From contig OZ287696.1 of NCBI GenBank assembly GCA_965649825.1, positions 186,001 through 250,000 on the forward strand: a DNA stretch of 64,000 nucleotides, read 5' to 3'. Position numbers and translations under genes: made by a program. Source of the stretch: Penicillus capitatus. Lineage: Eukaryota > Chlorophyta. Positions 23,462 to 35,459 of this stretch are shown here, piece after piece. Every line of letters begins with the position of its first letter. Within the stretch, counting starts at the first letter, position 1. The notes below the pieces were generated by a model. The model made no database searches, had not been told where the DNA came from, and saw only the letters and a list, made by a program, of their open reading frames with translations.

Positions 23462-26400
23462 TCAGTAAGGACCACGGCTAGAGTTAAGATGACTGCTCAT
23501 GGAGCCAGCATAGATGGGCCTCATGTTCGGATGATTGAATTTACATGCGCCACCAAACTTGCACTGATGGGTATTCTTATAGAACTCACAGATCGGATCA
23601 CCCGCTCGAACAGGAAGGCCATCCTCATTCAAACGCACTGCACACTCGGCGGGATGATGATATCTGCAGCGTTCGTGGTATTTACAGAACCCTGTCTTCT
23701 GATAGAAGTCGCAGATGGGTGCGCCCGGTCTCTGGGGGAAAGGAAGGAGCGTGTAGTTTTGGTTCTCTGGATCTTCTTCCCATCCAACGATCGGCCTGTT
23801 AGGATCTTCATACTTCTTGCTTCCGCTGCTGAGTTTGATGGGGCTTTGAAGATCGCGATACGGATCGGAGGCATCTTTCTTCGAATCCAGTTCGGCTCTC
23901 GTCTCCCTTTCCGTGTTGATGAGCGAGTTAAAGGCGCGTGGATGGTAACGGCTTGGACTTCTTGGCTGTGTCCGCGTGCTGTAGAACCCGCCATCTGTAC
24001 TGGCCTGAGGAGTGAGTTGTTCTCCCGCTGCTGCTGTTGCCGCTCCTCTTGCTGCTGCTGGACTGTAGTTACTGCCAAGGCTTTGACCACGGAGCAATCC
24101 ACCCTCCTGTTCTGCATTATTCCTGTTCGCATTCTCTCTGATCACATTGAGCACTGTATCCCACGTTCCGCGGGCGGAAGATGTTCCCGACAGGGCAGAG
24201 TCGCCAGAAACTGTACGCACCACTGGATCGGACGGTCTCGTGCGTACCTTGAGATGTGGCGACTCTTCGGCGTCCATCGAATCATTGGCCAGTCCATCCC
24301 GATCATCCATGACAGACTTCTTCATGTCCGTACCATTGTTTTCTTCATCGATCGTCGGCATGCTCGATGGCGACGACAGGGAATCACTCGCTGAGCTTCT
24401 CCTTGCGAGAGTGGGGAGAAAGTACTTGTCCATCGGAGGCTCGGATGAAACGTGATCCTTTGCAAATGTGTACGTCGTCATCAACAACTCTGGAAATCTA
24501 GAAGCAAAGTACCTGCACACAGACACCTCTAGCGTCATCTCCCAGTCCATACAGCAGAGAGGTCTTACCCGTGGTAACCTTCGGGGACTGGACCCATTAG
24601 GTTTCGTAGATCGGCAGGGAGTTCTCTGAAATGATTGTGTTTGTTGCGAACGACTCTTAACAGATCTCTGAGCGAAGTGAACGTGTACTTTCTGTACTGC
24701 CCTAGATTTGTCACCAACAACGGGTCCAATCTGGCACCCCAGTTGCCTCCGGTTGCTTTGGAAGCAACGCTTTCGAAGGAACGAATCAGTGTCTTGTCTT
24801 CTTGGCGATCTTCGTTCTCCATTCGATCGCTCAGCTCGATCAGGAACTGCAGCTTTTGACGCTGACTCCACCAGAATGGATGGTCGATGACTTCATCGAT
24901 CGTCGGTCTTCTGCCTGGATCTTTCTCGAGCATGGTAGTTATCAGATCCATTGCTTCGGGGCAGCTATCTAGCGCATCGAGATGCGGGTCTTTCTTGAGA
25001 ATGTTGTCGTCTCTCTTGTAGCTGCTTTCCCCAAAAGGATGACGGCCGGCAGAAATGCAATGATACATGACACATCCCAGTGAGAAAATGTCCATTGCTT
25101 TCGTCTGGCGCGCGGCGCCTCCGTCTCGAATAATGAGCTGTTCGGGAGCCTGCCAACCGGAACTGCCACCAGATCCAAGACTGAAAAAGGACGTCTGGTC
25201 TGGTACCATTCTGCGACAGAGACCCATATCCGACAGCTTGGCTCTGCCATCTTCTGTCATGAGGACATTGTGTGGTTTCAGGTCTCTGTGGACAACCCCA
25301 CGCGCATGCAGAGCAGCCAGACCTTCGCAAACGCCACGCAGAATGTGCAGACAGGCCAAAGATGGCGGTCCATCTGATCTGGCGAGGGCCACTTGTCCTT
25401 CTTCGGATGTGACAAAGTCAGCAAGACTCATCTTGCATCGCTCCAGGGCCAAGAATACAAAGTCCTTGTCCTCCTCAACGGCAAAAAGCCGTACGAGATT
25501 TGGATGCTCATCGGAGAGGATGAGGATATCCTTCTCGTTTGCAGCCATGTCGTAGAATGCCTTAAGGATTCTCTTGACGGCGACAGGACGGCCGTGGAAT
25601 TCGCCATCGAACACAACGGTCCCTCCAGCACCGTATCCAAGTACACCTGGACCGAACTTCAGTTGTCCCACTTTGAAGACTGCCGAGCCCTCCTTTGCAT
25701 TGTTCATGAACGAAAAACCGTCAGTCGCCACTTGAGAACAGGAGGTTAGGCTGCTCTTCGCACTTGCAGACAACGAGGGCAATGCATTTATTGAGCTTAT
25801 TGACATTCCTACAGACCACACAGCGAGTGAGCGATGCCTGAACAGATGTACACGTTTAAGATTGCCTGGACATTGTAGATATGCATTTAGTGGAATTTGT
25901 CTATATTCAATAGAATTTGTCCTGTCAACGAGACACTCGTCAAAACACTGCCGTTGAGTGTCCCAATTGGCATGTATAGGACTCGCATTAAACGCATGAG
26001 TGGGTGTCAAATCAAATAGTTCCTCTGATATCTGCAGCTCTGAAGGGCATCCTCCAGCACAGAGCATCGAAGGTCGACCAAAACGTTGATCTGCATGGTC
26101 GAATGCACTAGGCTCATTCACTTCGTTCAGCAAAGAACGGCCCAGGATACGATATTCATCTTCTGGCGCATCAAACAAGGAGTCAGGCAGTCCCCTTGAT
26201 GCAGATGTCCAGTTGCAGACGGCTTCTTGTGACGGAAGTCTTCGTTTTGCCATATTCATTGTTTGATTGCCGTAATCAGTCATTCCGTCTAGAGGTGGCT
26301 GCTGCGACAGCATCATCATTTGTCTAGAGCTATATCTCGGGGTTAGATTTCTCTTGGGCTCCTGGAAGGATCGGTGGTGGCCTCTTCGTAGCACAGGGGA

Positions 26401-28605
26401 TTGAGGTGGACGTCCAGTGTGGACACGAAGATGGGGCAACGACACATGTGTGCACGGCGGTGATGACTTGTATGTATGCTTCGCCGGCTTCGCGCTCGCT
26501 TTTGATTTCTCTCCTCGAACAGTGGCCAAACCGTCGCATTCTTTGAGAGTCGGCTCCGTATCATCTTCAATGCCTAGCAGTAAACCAGAAATTAACGTTG
26601 CCATAAATGGTATGTACGAAGGAAGCAATGACAGAGAGTGATACGGAGCCTTCCCCTCATGACGCGATCAGAATTAATACGAGTACGAGTAGTGGTAGTT
26701 AGTTCGTCGTTGTCATCTTTGCTACCCTGTGACTACTACTGTTGGCTATTTCGTCTGTTGGGCTATTTGGGGGAGGTTATGCCTATGCGTATGCGTATGC
26801 GTATGTGTATGTGTGCGTCATTATGTTAGAGGGGACTGGCCCTTACCAGAGGAATGGCGAATTTTCTTGATGCCCGGGAGAGCTTGTTTGTTGTCGCTCG
26901 TTTTGCGCCTCGAACGCAAAATGCCAAAAACAACTGCTCCTAGAATCAGGGTAGATGTTGTGGCTATCACTAGTCCGAGTCTATTGCCATCCATCTCCAA
27001 ATTTTCCAACACCTCCTGTAAAACCACGCACCGTTCGCACCGACCTTGATGTGACGTGCCAAACAATTACCGATTCTCTTGCCGTTTCGGGCAGAAAAGG
27101 AAACGGTTTATCCTTGCCTGAGGAATCCGTCACCTCAAGTACATAGCATTTGGACGCATCCTTTTCGCCTAGTCCACCTCCTTCAGTGAGCTCCATAACT
27201 CTCTTGTCACCAGCATTCGTCCCTACAGCATTCCGACCATACATTGATATCGTGCCGTGTCGGCAGGGGGTACACCATTACCTTGTTCCTCTTCGGAACT
27301 GAGACGATCAGAGCTCTCTGCCGGGATGGGCAGCACATACCTTTCTCCTGTGGCGAAGGATCTGACCAACACCTTGGACAACTTCCGCTGATTTTTTCTT
27401 GCCCAGAATTCATCAGGTGCAGAAGATGCATCGTGGGAAAGCGACGGATCCAATGCCATTGTGCTATGGCCAGCGCTGTCCAGGAGATAGGCAATCACAG
27501 GTGCAGACGTAAAACTCACACTCCATTTATTGTCACCCGTTGCAGGATCCCTTGCATGCAAGGAATTGTCTTCTCCCGTTGTTAGGTAGGATTTTTTATG
27601 CGGATAGGCCACAGACGTATCTTTCTCTTTAATATACTGCATCACTGCAAACGGCGTCTTCGCGATAGACGTATCCAAATGATGAATCTCAGAAAAAGCA
27701 ATCGACCAACGAACAGCTGACGATGTTCTGTCGACGGCTTGTACTTTGTAGTCCTTTCTGGCAATGAGAAGCGCTGATTCGTTTGCATCTAATGGCACAC
27801 GCAGTACGGTAGATGCTGTCACGTCACGTCACGTCAGAACAGCACGTACCGTCGAATGTTGTTGTCTCCATTTCGGAGCATTCCACATCCGAGAACTTCT
27901 TCAGCAATTCTCCGCTGTCGGAATCGATGTAGTACAGAGTGGTACTGAGAGATCCCACAATCACCGATCCATCCGCTGCCATGGACGGAGAATTCTCGAC
28001 CAAATCAGCCACCGTCACACGGCTCAACTGTACGACAGAAGTGGTATAGGATGACAATGATGTCACACGAAGCGCTGTCGCTCTTACTTCGAGTTTGGGC
28101 ATGTTTGCATGATCATCATTGCTGCTGCTGCTGCCGATGTCATGAAGGACATAGATAGAGCCGTCAATTCCAGGGAAAACTTGGACATTCGACGAGACGT
28201 CTTGACTCGTCGATACCAATGGCGAGCCAGAGTCGAATGTCCAGCGAATGTTTCCCGTTTCGCCCTCGACGGCAGAAACGCTTCCGTCGATTCTCCCCAC
28301 CAAAAGAAGACCGGAAATCGAATGGGTTAAAATCGTTCGCCTGTGGGCACAAGAACGTTGACCGTCGCGTTCAGAAAACGTCGTTTCGGGCACACGAAGC
28401 CAAAACAAGGCACGTAGGCACGCGACGGCACGATAGGGATTCGTCGGTTGTGTCTGCCTCTTTACCGATGCGAAGGCGTTCTGGGAACCAAGGCTGTATT
28501 TTCATAGAGTTTATCTTCTGCTCGGACAGTCGCCAGAAGCAGAGCCGAGTAATAGATACAAAGGACCCATGTTGAAGCCGCGTGACAGCCACAACTGTTT
28601 CGCAT
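23462..28605 (-). CDS. IRE1: IRE1-type ER stress sensor kinase/RNase fused to C-terminal CCCH zinc fingers
   Basis: ATG 28605 opens a signal peptide (ASTWVLCIYYSALLLATVRA). Exons 28340-27850 and 27815-about 27276 encode a PQQ-like luminal sensor (LLLVGRIDGSVSAVEGETG; GDNKWSVSF). A TM segment (RLGLVIATTSTLILGAVVF) follows at about 26980. After a 285-nt intron, the exon at about 26575-24569 carries a long linker and the kinase: GYGAGGTVVF, VAVKRIL, VHRDLKPHNVL, LSDMGLCRR and SSGWQAPEQL. DMG replaces DFG, as in plant IRE1. The KEN RNase follows (FWWSQRQKLQFLIELSDR; LRDLLRVVRNKHNHFRELP). A 56-nt intron splits HG|YFASRF. The last exon (24512-23462) then runs from the KEN end through a Ser-rich linker of about 230 aa into two C-x8-C-x5-C-x3-H fingers (ICDFYQKTGFCKYHERC; ICEFYKNTHQCKFGGAC). 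IRE1 cuts mRNAs at the ER. The fingers could bind RNA substrates (inference). About 1,500 aa. Confidence 0.93.
23480..23720 (-). other. Tandem CCCH zinc-finger domain of the IRE1 fusion
   Basis: Two canonical C-x8-C-x5-C-x3-H fingers, the first preceded by a PQRPGAP lead-in typical of plant ZFN-type RNA-binding fingers. They lie 26-30 residues apart near the C-terminus, in the same uninterrupted exon as the end of the KEN domain. Confidence 0.93.
26575..26860 (-). other. Large IRE1 intron with hexanucleotide microsatellite
   Basis: About 285 nt between the TM-encoding exon (donor GTAAGGGCC) and the linker/kinase exon (acceptor TACTGCTAG). It is much longer than the 34-60 nt introns elsewhere in the gene. 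It contains a (GCATAC)-type run at about 26778-26815. Its length could hide an additional unrecognised exon. Confidence 0.55.
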
Positions 28606-29137
28606 TGGAAAGACGCAGAGGCACAGCCAGTCGCCAAACAAAGATAGCAGTGCCGCGCAGTCTCTAAGAAAACGAATCGGCGTCGCTGGCAGTTTAAGCA
28701 AGTTAAGACGTTCTGAGTTCAGATGCAAAATTTCGAGTATATGACAAAGGCGGGAACAAACGATGTTCCATTTAACATGCCGCCTCATAACGTCATCGAT
28801 GGAAAGCATCATCTCATTGGCGTGACTCGATGATACTGCTAGGAAGTTCGCAAGCGATGTGACGTATGGACGAAAAACGCGTGAACGGACGAATCAGATG
28901 GGATAACAAGAGGGAGAGCCCTAAAAACGTCTCACGGGGCAAGGCGAAAAACAAAATCGTGCAACGACGGCAGCCTCGACATGCATTAAGCTGTGCAGAT
29001 GGAAGGGCGCTCGCTTTCATGACGCATACACTGTACGATTCCTGCCAAGATATCCGCCACTTCTTCCGAACTTGGCAACGAAAACCTGATGCAGGCATAC
29101 ACAGCCGCCATGAGCTATCACTCGACGTCCCTGCAGT
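28606..29137. other. Spacer between trehalose synthase and IRE1 (both minus)
   Basis: About 530 bp. It contains TAACGTCA at 28788-28795, about 180 bp upstream of IRE1. No gene supported; frames here are open only by chance. Confidence 0.4.
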
Positions 29138-32100
29138 CTATGCGTCGCGGTACCTGGCGATGGATTCCATTCTTCCGACGGTACAGGTGAAGAGGTATTT
29201 CGGATTCAGTACTGGAGGCATGCTGTATTCGCGCACGTCTGCGGCGGGAGAGGCACATCTGCGCCGTAAGCCGTTCGATCCGAGAGATGTCGACATCGGT
29301 TGGATGTCCTCCTGTTCGCCGGCATAGGCCAGATGAATGTAACTGGATGACCGTTCGAGTCGTGGCTCCTTGCACATGTTGCGGCCTTCGAAGTAGGCAA
29401 AGATATTTTCGTCTTTTGTCAAAAAATGCCCTAAAAGCACGAACGCACGCACGTCTGCCAGATTGGATGCTGGTGCTGTGTGCTTACCAATGCAGAGAAC
29501 AAATTCAAAACACACGGCCTCGACGCCCAGCATCTCTTCCATACGACCAATGATGTGCTGCATCGTCAGTCCTTTCGTGAGACCCTTTGGCCGCACTTCG
29601 ACGGAACGGGCACCCGGAATGATATCGACTGATTCGGCAGAGATAGGACCGCCTCTCAAATGCTGTAACAGATCACTTGCCTAAACACCACGACCGTTTT
29701 CTCTCCTCCGAGATACGGTGGACGCGATGCCCACTTGAAGTCTTCCAAACTCCACATCTGCATACTTGAAGTTCCAGACAAGGGACGTCTCTCTGGTCTC
29801 GACAAACGAACGCGGCGTCCTCTCACAAAAGTAATCGAACACGAGTTTAACGGCATCCATCCACTCGTTCGATAACCGATCAAAGATCAGCGTCCAGCCA
29901 TGAGTCGGGCCCTCATCCGACAGAACCATCATCCGAGCGTGTCACGGAAGAGATGCGCTTACCACAACGGACGATGGAGGTTTCATGTAGGCACCGTTCT
30001 CAGCGATGAGCCACACAGGCAGATCTTTGAACAGTTCTTCCATTCTCCGACATTCGCTTCCGCTGAAGATCATCACCGTATTCGATTGGTCCTCGCACAG
30101 CTTCTCGATGCATTTGATGGTTGTGGGATTGACTCTGGCCAACTGTCGCATCGTATCATAATGCCGACGCTGATGTCTCGGCGCTTCGACACATGTCGTC
30201 AGGGTCGCATTGTATCCAAGGATAAACAATCGCTGTTCGCTGCCGTGGTATGCAGGCACCAGACTATCGAGGCTCAAACTGGGTGGACTCTTCCTCTGCC
30301 GCAGATCAGCTTCAATCTGACTATCGTTCAGCTCTGTTATGAACGTCTCAGCCCACGCCTGTGCTGTATGCTTCATGATGTGCAAATAATTCTCCTGGTG
30401 TCGCTCGATGCGTTCATCGTGTTTCATCATCAAGCAATCATAAATTGCCTAGAAAGACAGAGAGCCTTGTTTCAGAGGGGACGGTATTTGGTGTTCACCT
30501 GTGCCATTTCTGTCGTATTCCACGGATTGACCAGAATCGATCCTGCTCCAAGCGATTGGGCGGCTCCTGCAAATTCGCTGAGGATCAGACCACCAGGCGT
30601 CGATTTATTGCACTGACAGGCAACGTATTCGAAGCTGACGAGATTCATGCCATCCCTGAGCGATGTAATGAGTGCCACGTCTGTCACCATGTACAGTGCA
30701 ACAAGCTCGTGCAGGTTTAGGGATTGGTTCAGGAAATGGATAGGCATCTCCGTTACCGATCCATAAGCGCCATTGATTCGACCGACCATCTCATTGACCA
30801 TCGATCTTAGCTTCTGGTACTCGTGGACATCTGTCCGCGTTGGCACTGCCACTTGTACAAACAGCACTTTTCTTCGCCAATCTGGCTGCTCTTCCAGGAA
30901 TTTCTCATAGGCAAGCAGTTTCTGTGGAATGCCTTTGATCATGTCCAGCCGATCGACCCCGAGCAATACTCGACGGCCACCAAATTTCTGCGTCAGCTCT
31001 TCGACCTTTCTCTTTACAGCATCTGACGCGACCGCTTGCCGAAAGTGATCAACATTGATGCCGATGGGACAGGTCACGACGCGTGATGTGTGTCCTTGGT
31101 ATTCAACACCCTCTGGCGTACCTTCAACGCCCAGAATGCGACAACTGGATGAGATAAAATGCCGAGCGTAGTCATAAGTGTGAAAACCCAGCAGATCTGC
31201 CGCGAGGACAGATTCCAGAACCATGTCACCCCAAGGCAACGTCCTGTAGATTTCGGAAGATGGAAAGGGCGTATGGAGGAACCATCCGATCTTCATCTGC
31301 GGATTACGATCCTTGAGATATCTTGGCAGCAACATCAAGTGATAGTCATGTATCCACACAATCGAGTCCGTCATATCATGCTTCAATACGTGCTCCGCAA
31401 AGATATCGTTGGCTTTCTGATAGGCCTTCCATTCGTTTTCCATCGTCGTCGTCCCAGCAAGCGAATGCCAAGCCTCGATGCTCAAGGGGACGTAGTGAAA
31501 CAGAGGCCACAGGATTTTGTTACAGTATCCATTGTAGAAATCATTGATCTGCATCACACAGGTATCAGAATGCCTGAGACAGGGGATGTGATAGAGCACA
31601 ATATCCTGATCCAACCAGACAGGGATGAAATTGAGTTCGGCCAATTTGACGGACAGTCTGGCTCTGTCTGGACCCTCTTCCACAAAGACACCTGGCCATC
31701 CGATCCACTTCGTCCGGTAGTTCTGAACACCCTTCAAGGCGCTCACAAGACCGCCGGAGCTCTCCTGTGTAACAATCACTGTGCATAAGGGTGACATGCC
31801 AACAGCAGAGATATGTACGTACAATGAGCTCCCATTCGCCGTCCAATCTCTGCACGGCAGATACGGGCAACCGATTGGACACCATAATGACATTCTCCGT
31901 CGGCATCTCATCCAAAGGCGGCATGACATTTTCGCTCTCGCTTGTCGGAATGGAGACAATGCTCTGAGATCGATGAATGTGTTTGTTTAACAGCCGCGCT
32001 GGTCACAACAGGACAGGCTGGTTCGGGACACAGATCGCTCAGTGCATACCACCGGCTTACCCACTCTGTTATTTGGCACTCCCGTGTTCGTGATGGCAGG

Positions 32101-32256
32101 AAACGACCCAGATCGCGCCATGTCATTATGCGCTTCTTCTGTTTCTAGAGCCACTCTCGCGAGGTCAGCGAAACTGCGAGAGCGATTCGGTTGAACAGGG
32201 TCTATTGCCACCGGTCTGCTGTTTGTGCCATCGAGACTTCTTCGCGGACGCGCCAT
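29138..32256 (-). CDS. TPS: Trehalose-6-phosphate synthase with degenerate TPP-like C-terminal domain
   Basis: ATG 32256 (MARPRRSLDGTNSRP) is the preferred start. After an intron come SESENVMPPLDEMP and the GT20 synthase domain: VIMVSNRLPVS, ESSGGLVSALKG, VWIHDYHLMLLPRYL, IGWFLHTPFPSSEIYR, LLGFHTYDYARHF, GVDRLDMIKGIPQKL and TSLRDGMNLVSFEYV. A HAD/TPP-like half follows (HLRGGPISAESVDIIPG, VLCIGHFLTKDENIFAYFEG). In its first motif the expected D-x-D-x-T is LFILGYNATL, so both aspartates are lost and phosphatase activity is unlikely. The enzyme makes trehalose-6-P from UDP-glucose and glucose-6-P in the cytosol. The dead TPP half may be regulatory or structural, as in other eukaryotic class I/II TPS. 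About seven short introns. The 5' end could extend upstream into another exon near 32593. Confidence 0.92.
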
Positions 32257-32596
32257 TCCAGCGCACTCGCCAAGTCCGTTCTTCTTTTGTTGAGGATCCG
32301 TGATTGCTCTGCCACCGAAAGGCGATGCAGAAAAGATGAACGACACAGTTGAAAGATACCCAAAAATGAGAGAGACGTGACCCAAGACGGCACCGTCGCC
32401 GAGATGCAGTTGAAGGCGCGCACGCACGCACTCGCTCGCCCACTCGATACGTATTGCTCGTCGCCTCTTGTGTCAAAGACGTTTTCAATGGCCGTTGTGT
32501 CGATGGCGTCTTTTGGGGATAGCTCGTGTCAGACACGAAAGCGTCCGTATCTACCTTTACTGTCCTGTATCCAGTGACAGGTGACGGGGACATTCA

Positions 32597-33506
32597 TCAA
32601 CACACACGAGGTGACAGCGTTCTTGGTGATGCAGCGTCCCGCGCAGTCGTCGCCTCTGTCAGTCGATACGGAAACGGTGGAACGATCGATTTCCACTCGC
32701 TGCCGAAGCATTCCTTCCTCGTTCCGTTGCTGAAGGACCCGGAATCGATGGTTCCCTCCATGGACCTCCATGTGGAAAGATTTTCTGAAGTGGTTTCTTC
32801 ATGTACGATGCCTTTCATGTTCCAGGCCATGAGCAGTTGACGCTTCTTCTCAGAGAACAGTGCGGTTTTGGATCGTTGTCTGCGCGAGAGACGATGCATC
32901 GAGACGTGCTCGTTGCGTCGATGCTCGAGCTCGAGCAACAACTCGGGTGCCTCTCTCACAACACCCTGTCTGTGATCACCGCCAAGCGACACATCCTCCA
33001 GCAGCTTCTTTCGTCGCAAAGTGTGCGAGATATCGGCAAATGATAGCGACTGATGGGAGACCGGTCACAAGATGGTGCTGTCAGCGTCACGCTTACCGTT
33101 CCGTTCGTCAGGATATTGCTCTGGCTGTCTTCCCTGTCTCCATAGCTGTAGGCTCGCGTCATGAGCATCTCAAAGACGTCCAGATCCATTTCTGCTTTTC
33201 CTTTGTTGAGTTGTCGGACGAGAGATATGAGTTCCCTCTTCCGCGGTTTCAGCCCCAATTGCTCAAGTGCTTCCACGAATTCATCGACATCCAGAGAGCC
33301 TTAGGTAAACTGATCACTCAGCGAAAGGCCTCCTCGAGTGACATACCTGATCCATCTGCATCGATGACGCGGAAGCAGTCTCGGATTTGTTTCCTCCGTT
33401 GCGCCGTCAGTCGCTTTATCGGAACGGCGCCGCCACGACACTGTGACCATCGAGCCGTCTCGCCGTGCAGTATATCCAGACGATCTGCATGGATGCCAGC
33501 GCACAT
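32597..33506 (-). CDS. EF-hand calcium-binding protein
   Basis: ATG 33506 (MCAGIHADRLDILHGE) leads into LTAQRRKQIRDCFRVIDADG. Splicing out a 47-nt intron rebuilds a full EF-hand loop, DADGSGSLDVDE. A second, degenerate hand follows (RELISLVRQLNKGKAEMDLD). After an 89-nt intron the C-terminal part is basic and Ser-rich with no domain I recognise (KLLEDVSLGGDHRQG; SRRQRSKTALFSEKKRQ). About 240 aa. One good calcium site suggests a Ca-responsive adaptor; centrin- or calmodulin-type function is not supported because only one loop is intact. The gene is divergent from Sec61 alpha, about 470 bp away. Confidence 0.75.
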
Positions 33507-33972
33507 TGAGAAACGGGCAGGAAGAGGTGGATGGAATTAGGCTGTCCGCTGTCTGGTCGAACCGTCCAACGAGATTTTCATTCGATCTTTTGAAGCGACC
33601 ATTCATCCATTTGCGTGGCGCACGCCAACGACTAACTACGCCGTCGAAGAAGACGAAGCAATAGACCTTTCGTTCTTCTTCCGGACCTACTGACACCCAG
33701 AAGACCACTGTGCTGGTAAGACAAGCACTCATCGTCATGACGGGTGGCGCGAATGCGACGACGACCGAAACGACAAAAGCCGTGCTGGAGACACGGCCCC
33801 TTGTATATTTGCTGAGTCGATGTCTGTTCCCGGCATACCCCCACCCCACTGCTTTATCGCCGCGAATTGAGCGCCGTCGTCGCGCTTGTACTTTGTGCTA
33901 ACGCGCCGAAATCGTGTTGGTTTCTTGTTTTGGTTAGGGCATCGTGTTTGCAGGTGAGAGGAGAGCGTCATC
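33507..33972. promoter_or_regulatory. Divergent intergenic region, EF-hand / Sec61 alpha
   Basis: 466 bp between start codons of oppositely oriented genes; must contain both promoters. Minus-strand hydrophobic frames here (for example around 33740-33800) are not supported as genes. Confidence 0.45.
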
Positions 33973-35459
33973 ATGAGTTCTGGCGGATTTCGCCCTTTGA
34001 ATCTCGTTCGTCCTTTTCTATCTATCCTACCCGATGTGGCACAAGCCGACCGTCGAGTTCCCTTCAAAGAAAAGGCCATCTACACAGCGGTGTCGCTCTT
34101 TGTGTTCTTGGTCTGTTCGCAACTGCCCCTTTACGGAATCAAGTCCAATGCCGGATCCGATCCTTTCTACTGGGTCCGTGTCATCATGGCATCCAATCGT
34201 GGAACCTGCATGGAACTGGGCATCAGTCCCATCGTAACATCCGGACTGGTCATGCAACTCCTCGCCGGATCCAAAATCATTGACGTGGACAACAGTGTCA
34301 AGGCAGACAGAGATCTCCTGGCCGGTGCACAGAAGCTGTTGGGTGTACTCATCACCATTGGCGAAGCTGTCGCGTACGTCGTTTCCGGAATGTACGGAGA
34401 CGTACGCGATATCGGTGCGGTGAATGCTATTCTGATCATCGTTCAGCTGTTCGTGGCGGGTCTCATCGTGATCTGCCTCGACGAGTTGCTGACCAAAGGT
34501 TATGGTCTGGGATCTGGCATCTCCCTCTTTATCGCCACGAATATCTGCGAGAGTATCATCTGGAAGGCCTTCAGTCCATACACCATTCGTAGCTCCAGAG
34601 GTGCCGAATTCGAAGGGGCCATCATTGCTCTCTTCCATCTACTGATCACGCGCACGGATAAAGTCCGAGCATTGAAGGAAGCATTCTATCGCCCGAATCT
34701 GCCCAACGTGATGAATCTGCTATCAACGGTCATCATCTTCATGGTCTCCATCTACTTCTCTGTGCGTGATGCTCTTTGTGATCTGCCGCTCTGCATTGAC
34801 GACCTTCTCCTGTGCAGGGCTTCAAGGTTGATCTCCCCGTCAGGAGCAGACGCACGAGGGGACAGCAGAGCAGTTATTCCATCAAACTGTTCTATACCTC
34901 GAACATGCCAATCATCTTGCAGTCCGCTCTGGTGTCCAATCTCTACTTCATATCCCAGCTCCTCTACAAGCGTTTCCGCACCAACATGCTGGTCGCTCTT
35001 CTGGGAGTGTGGCAAGAGAACGAGTTTACGGGACAGATGATTCCGGTCGGTGGCCTTGTGTACTACATCTCCCCGCCGCACAGTTTGACACAAGCAGCAG
35101 CGAATCCAGCACATGCACTGTTCTATATCATCTTCATGCTCTCTGCGTGTGCTCTTTTCTCAAAGACCTGGATCGAAGTCAGCGGATCGTCTGCATCTGA
35201 TGTGGCGCGTCAGCTCAAAGAGCAGCAGATGTTTTTCACGGGACACAGAGACAATCAGCAGTCTTTGAAGAAGGAACTGAATCGTTACATTCCTATTGCT
35301 GCGGCGTTTGGTGGCATGTGCATCGGTGCGCTGACCATTGTGGCGGACTTCATGGGTGCCGTCGGTTCCGGAACAGGAATACTGCTCGCTGTGACCATTA
35401 TCTATCAGTACTTCGAGACGTACGAAAAAGAAATGAAAGAACAGAAAGGCGTGTTCTGA
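33973..35459 (+). CDS. SEC61A: Sec61 alpha, protein-conducting channel subunit
   Basis: Exons 33973-34761 and 34818-35459 (one 56-nt intron, GTGCGT..GTGCAG, phase 0) give a 476-aa protein, the usual length. Family blocks: [97 protein letters not shown] with [20 protein letters not shown], and the C-terminal [14 protein letters not shown]. It forms the ten-TM pore of the ER translocon for secretory and membrane proteins. Its housekeeping role fits the many secretory genes in this window. The call is secure. Confidence 0.98.

Noticed and set aside
23435-24394. 319-codon plus-strand frame
   Set aside because: Antisense shadow of the IRE1-CCCH exon; no domain and no splice support.
23462-24394. 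CCCH protein as a gene separate from IRE1
   Set aside because: No start-codon context, promoter gap or stop between the KEN end and the fingers; a single continuous exon holds both.
30472-31959. Trehalose synthase starting MSPFRQARAK at 31959
   Set aside because: That N-terminus is the wrong frame of an exon. Splicing at 31760-31820 joins VSNRLPVS...ELI to ESSGGLVSALKG.
33301-33849. 183-codon minus-strand frame with hydrophobic start upstream of the EF-hand gene
   Set aside because: It overlaps the EF-hand exon in a different frame and has no family match; the EF-hand frame is clearly the coding one.
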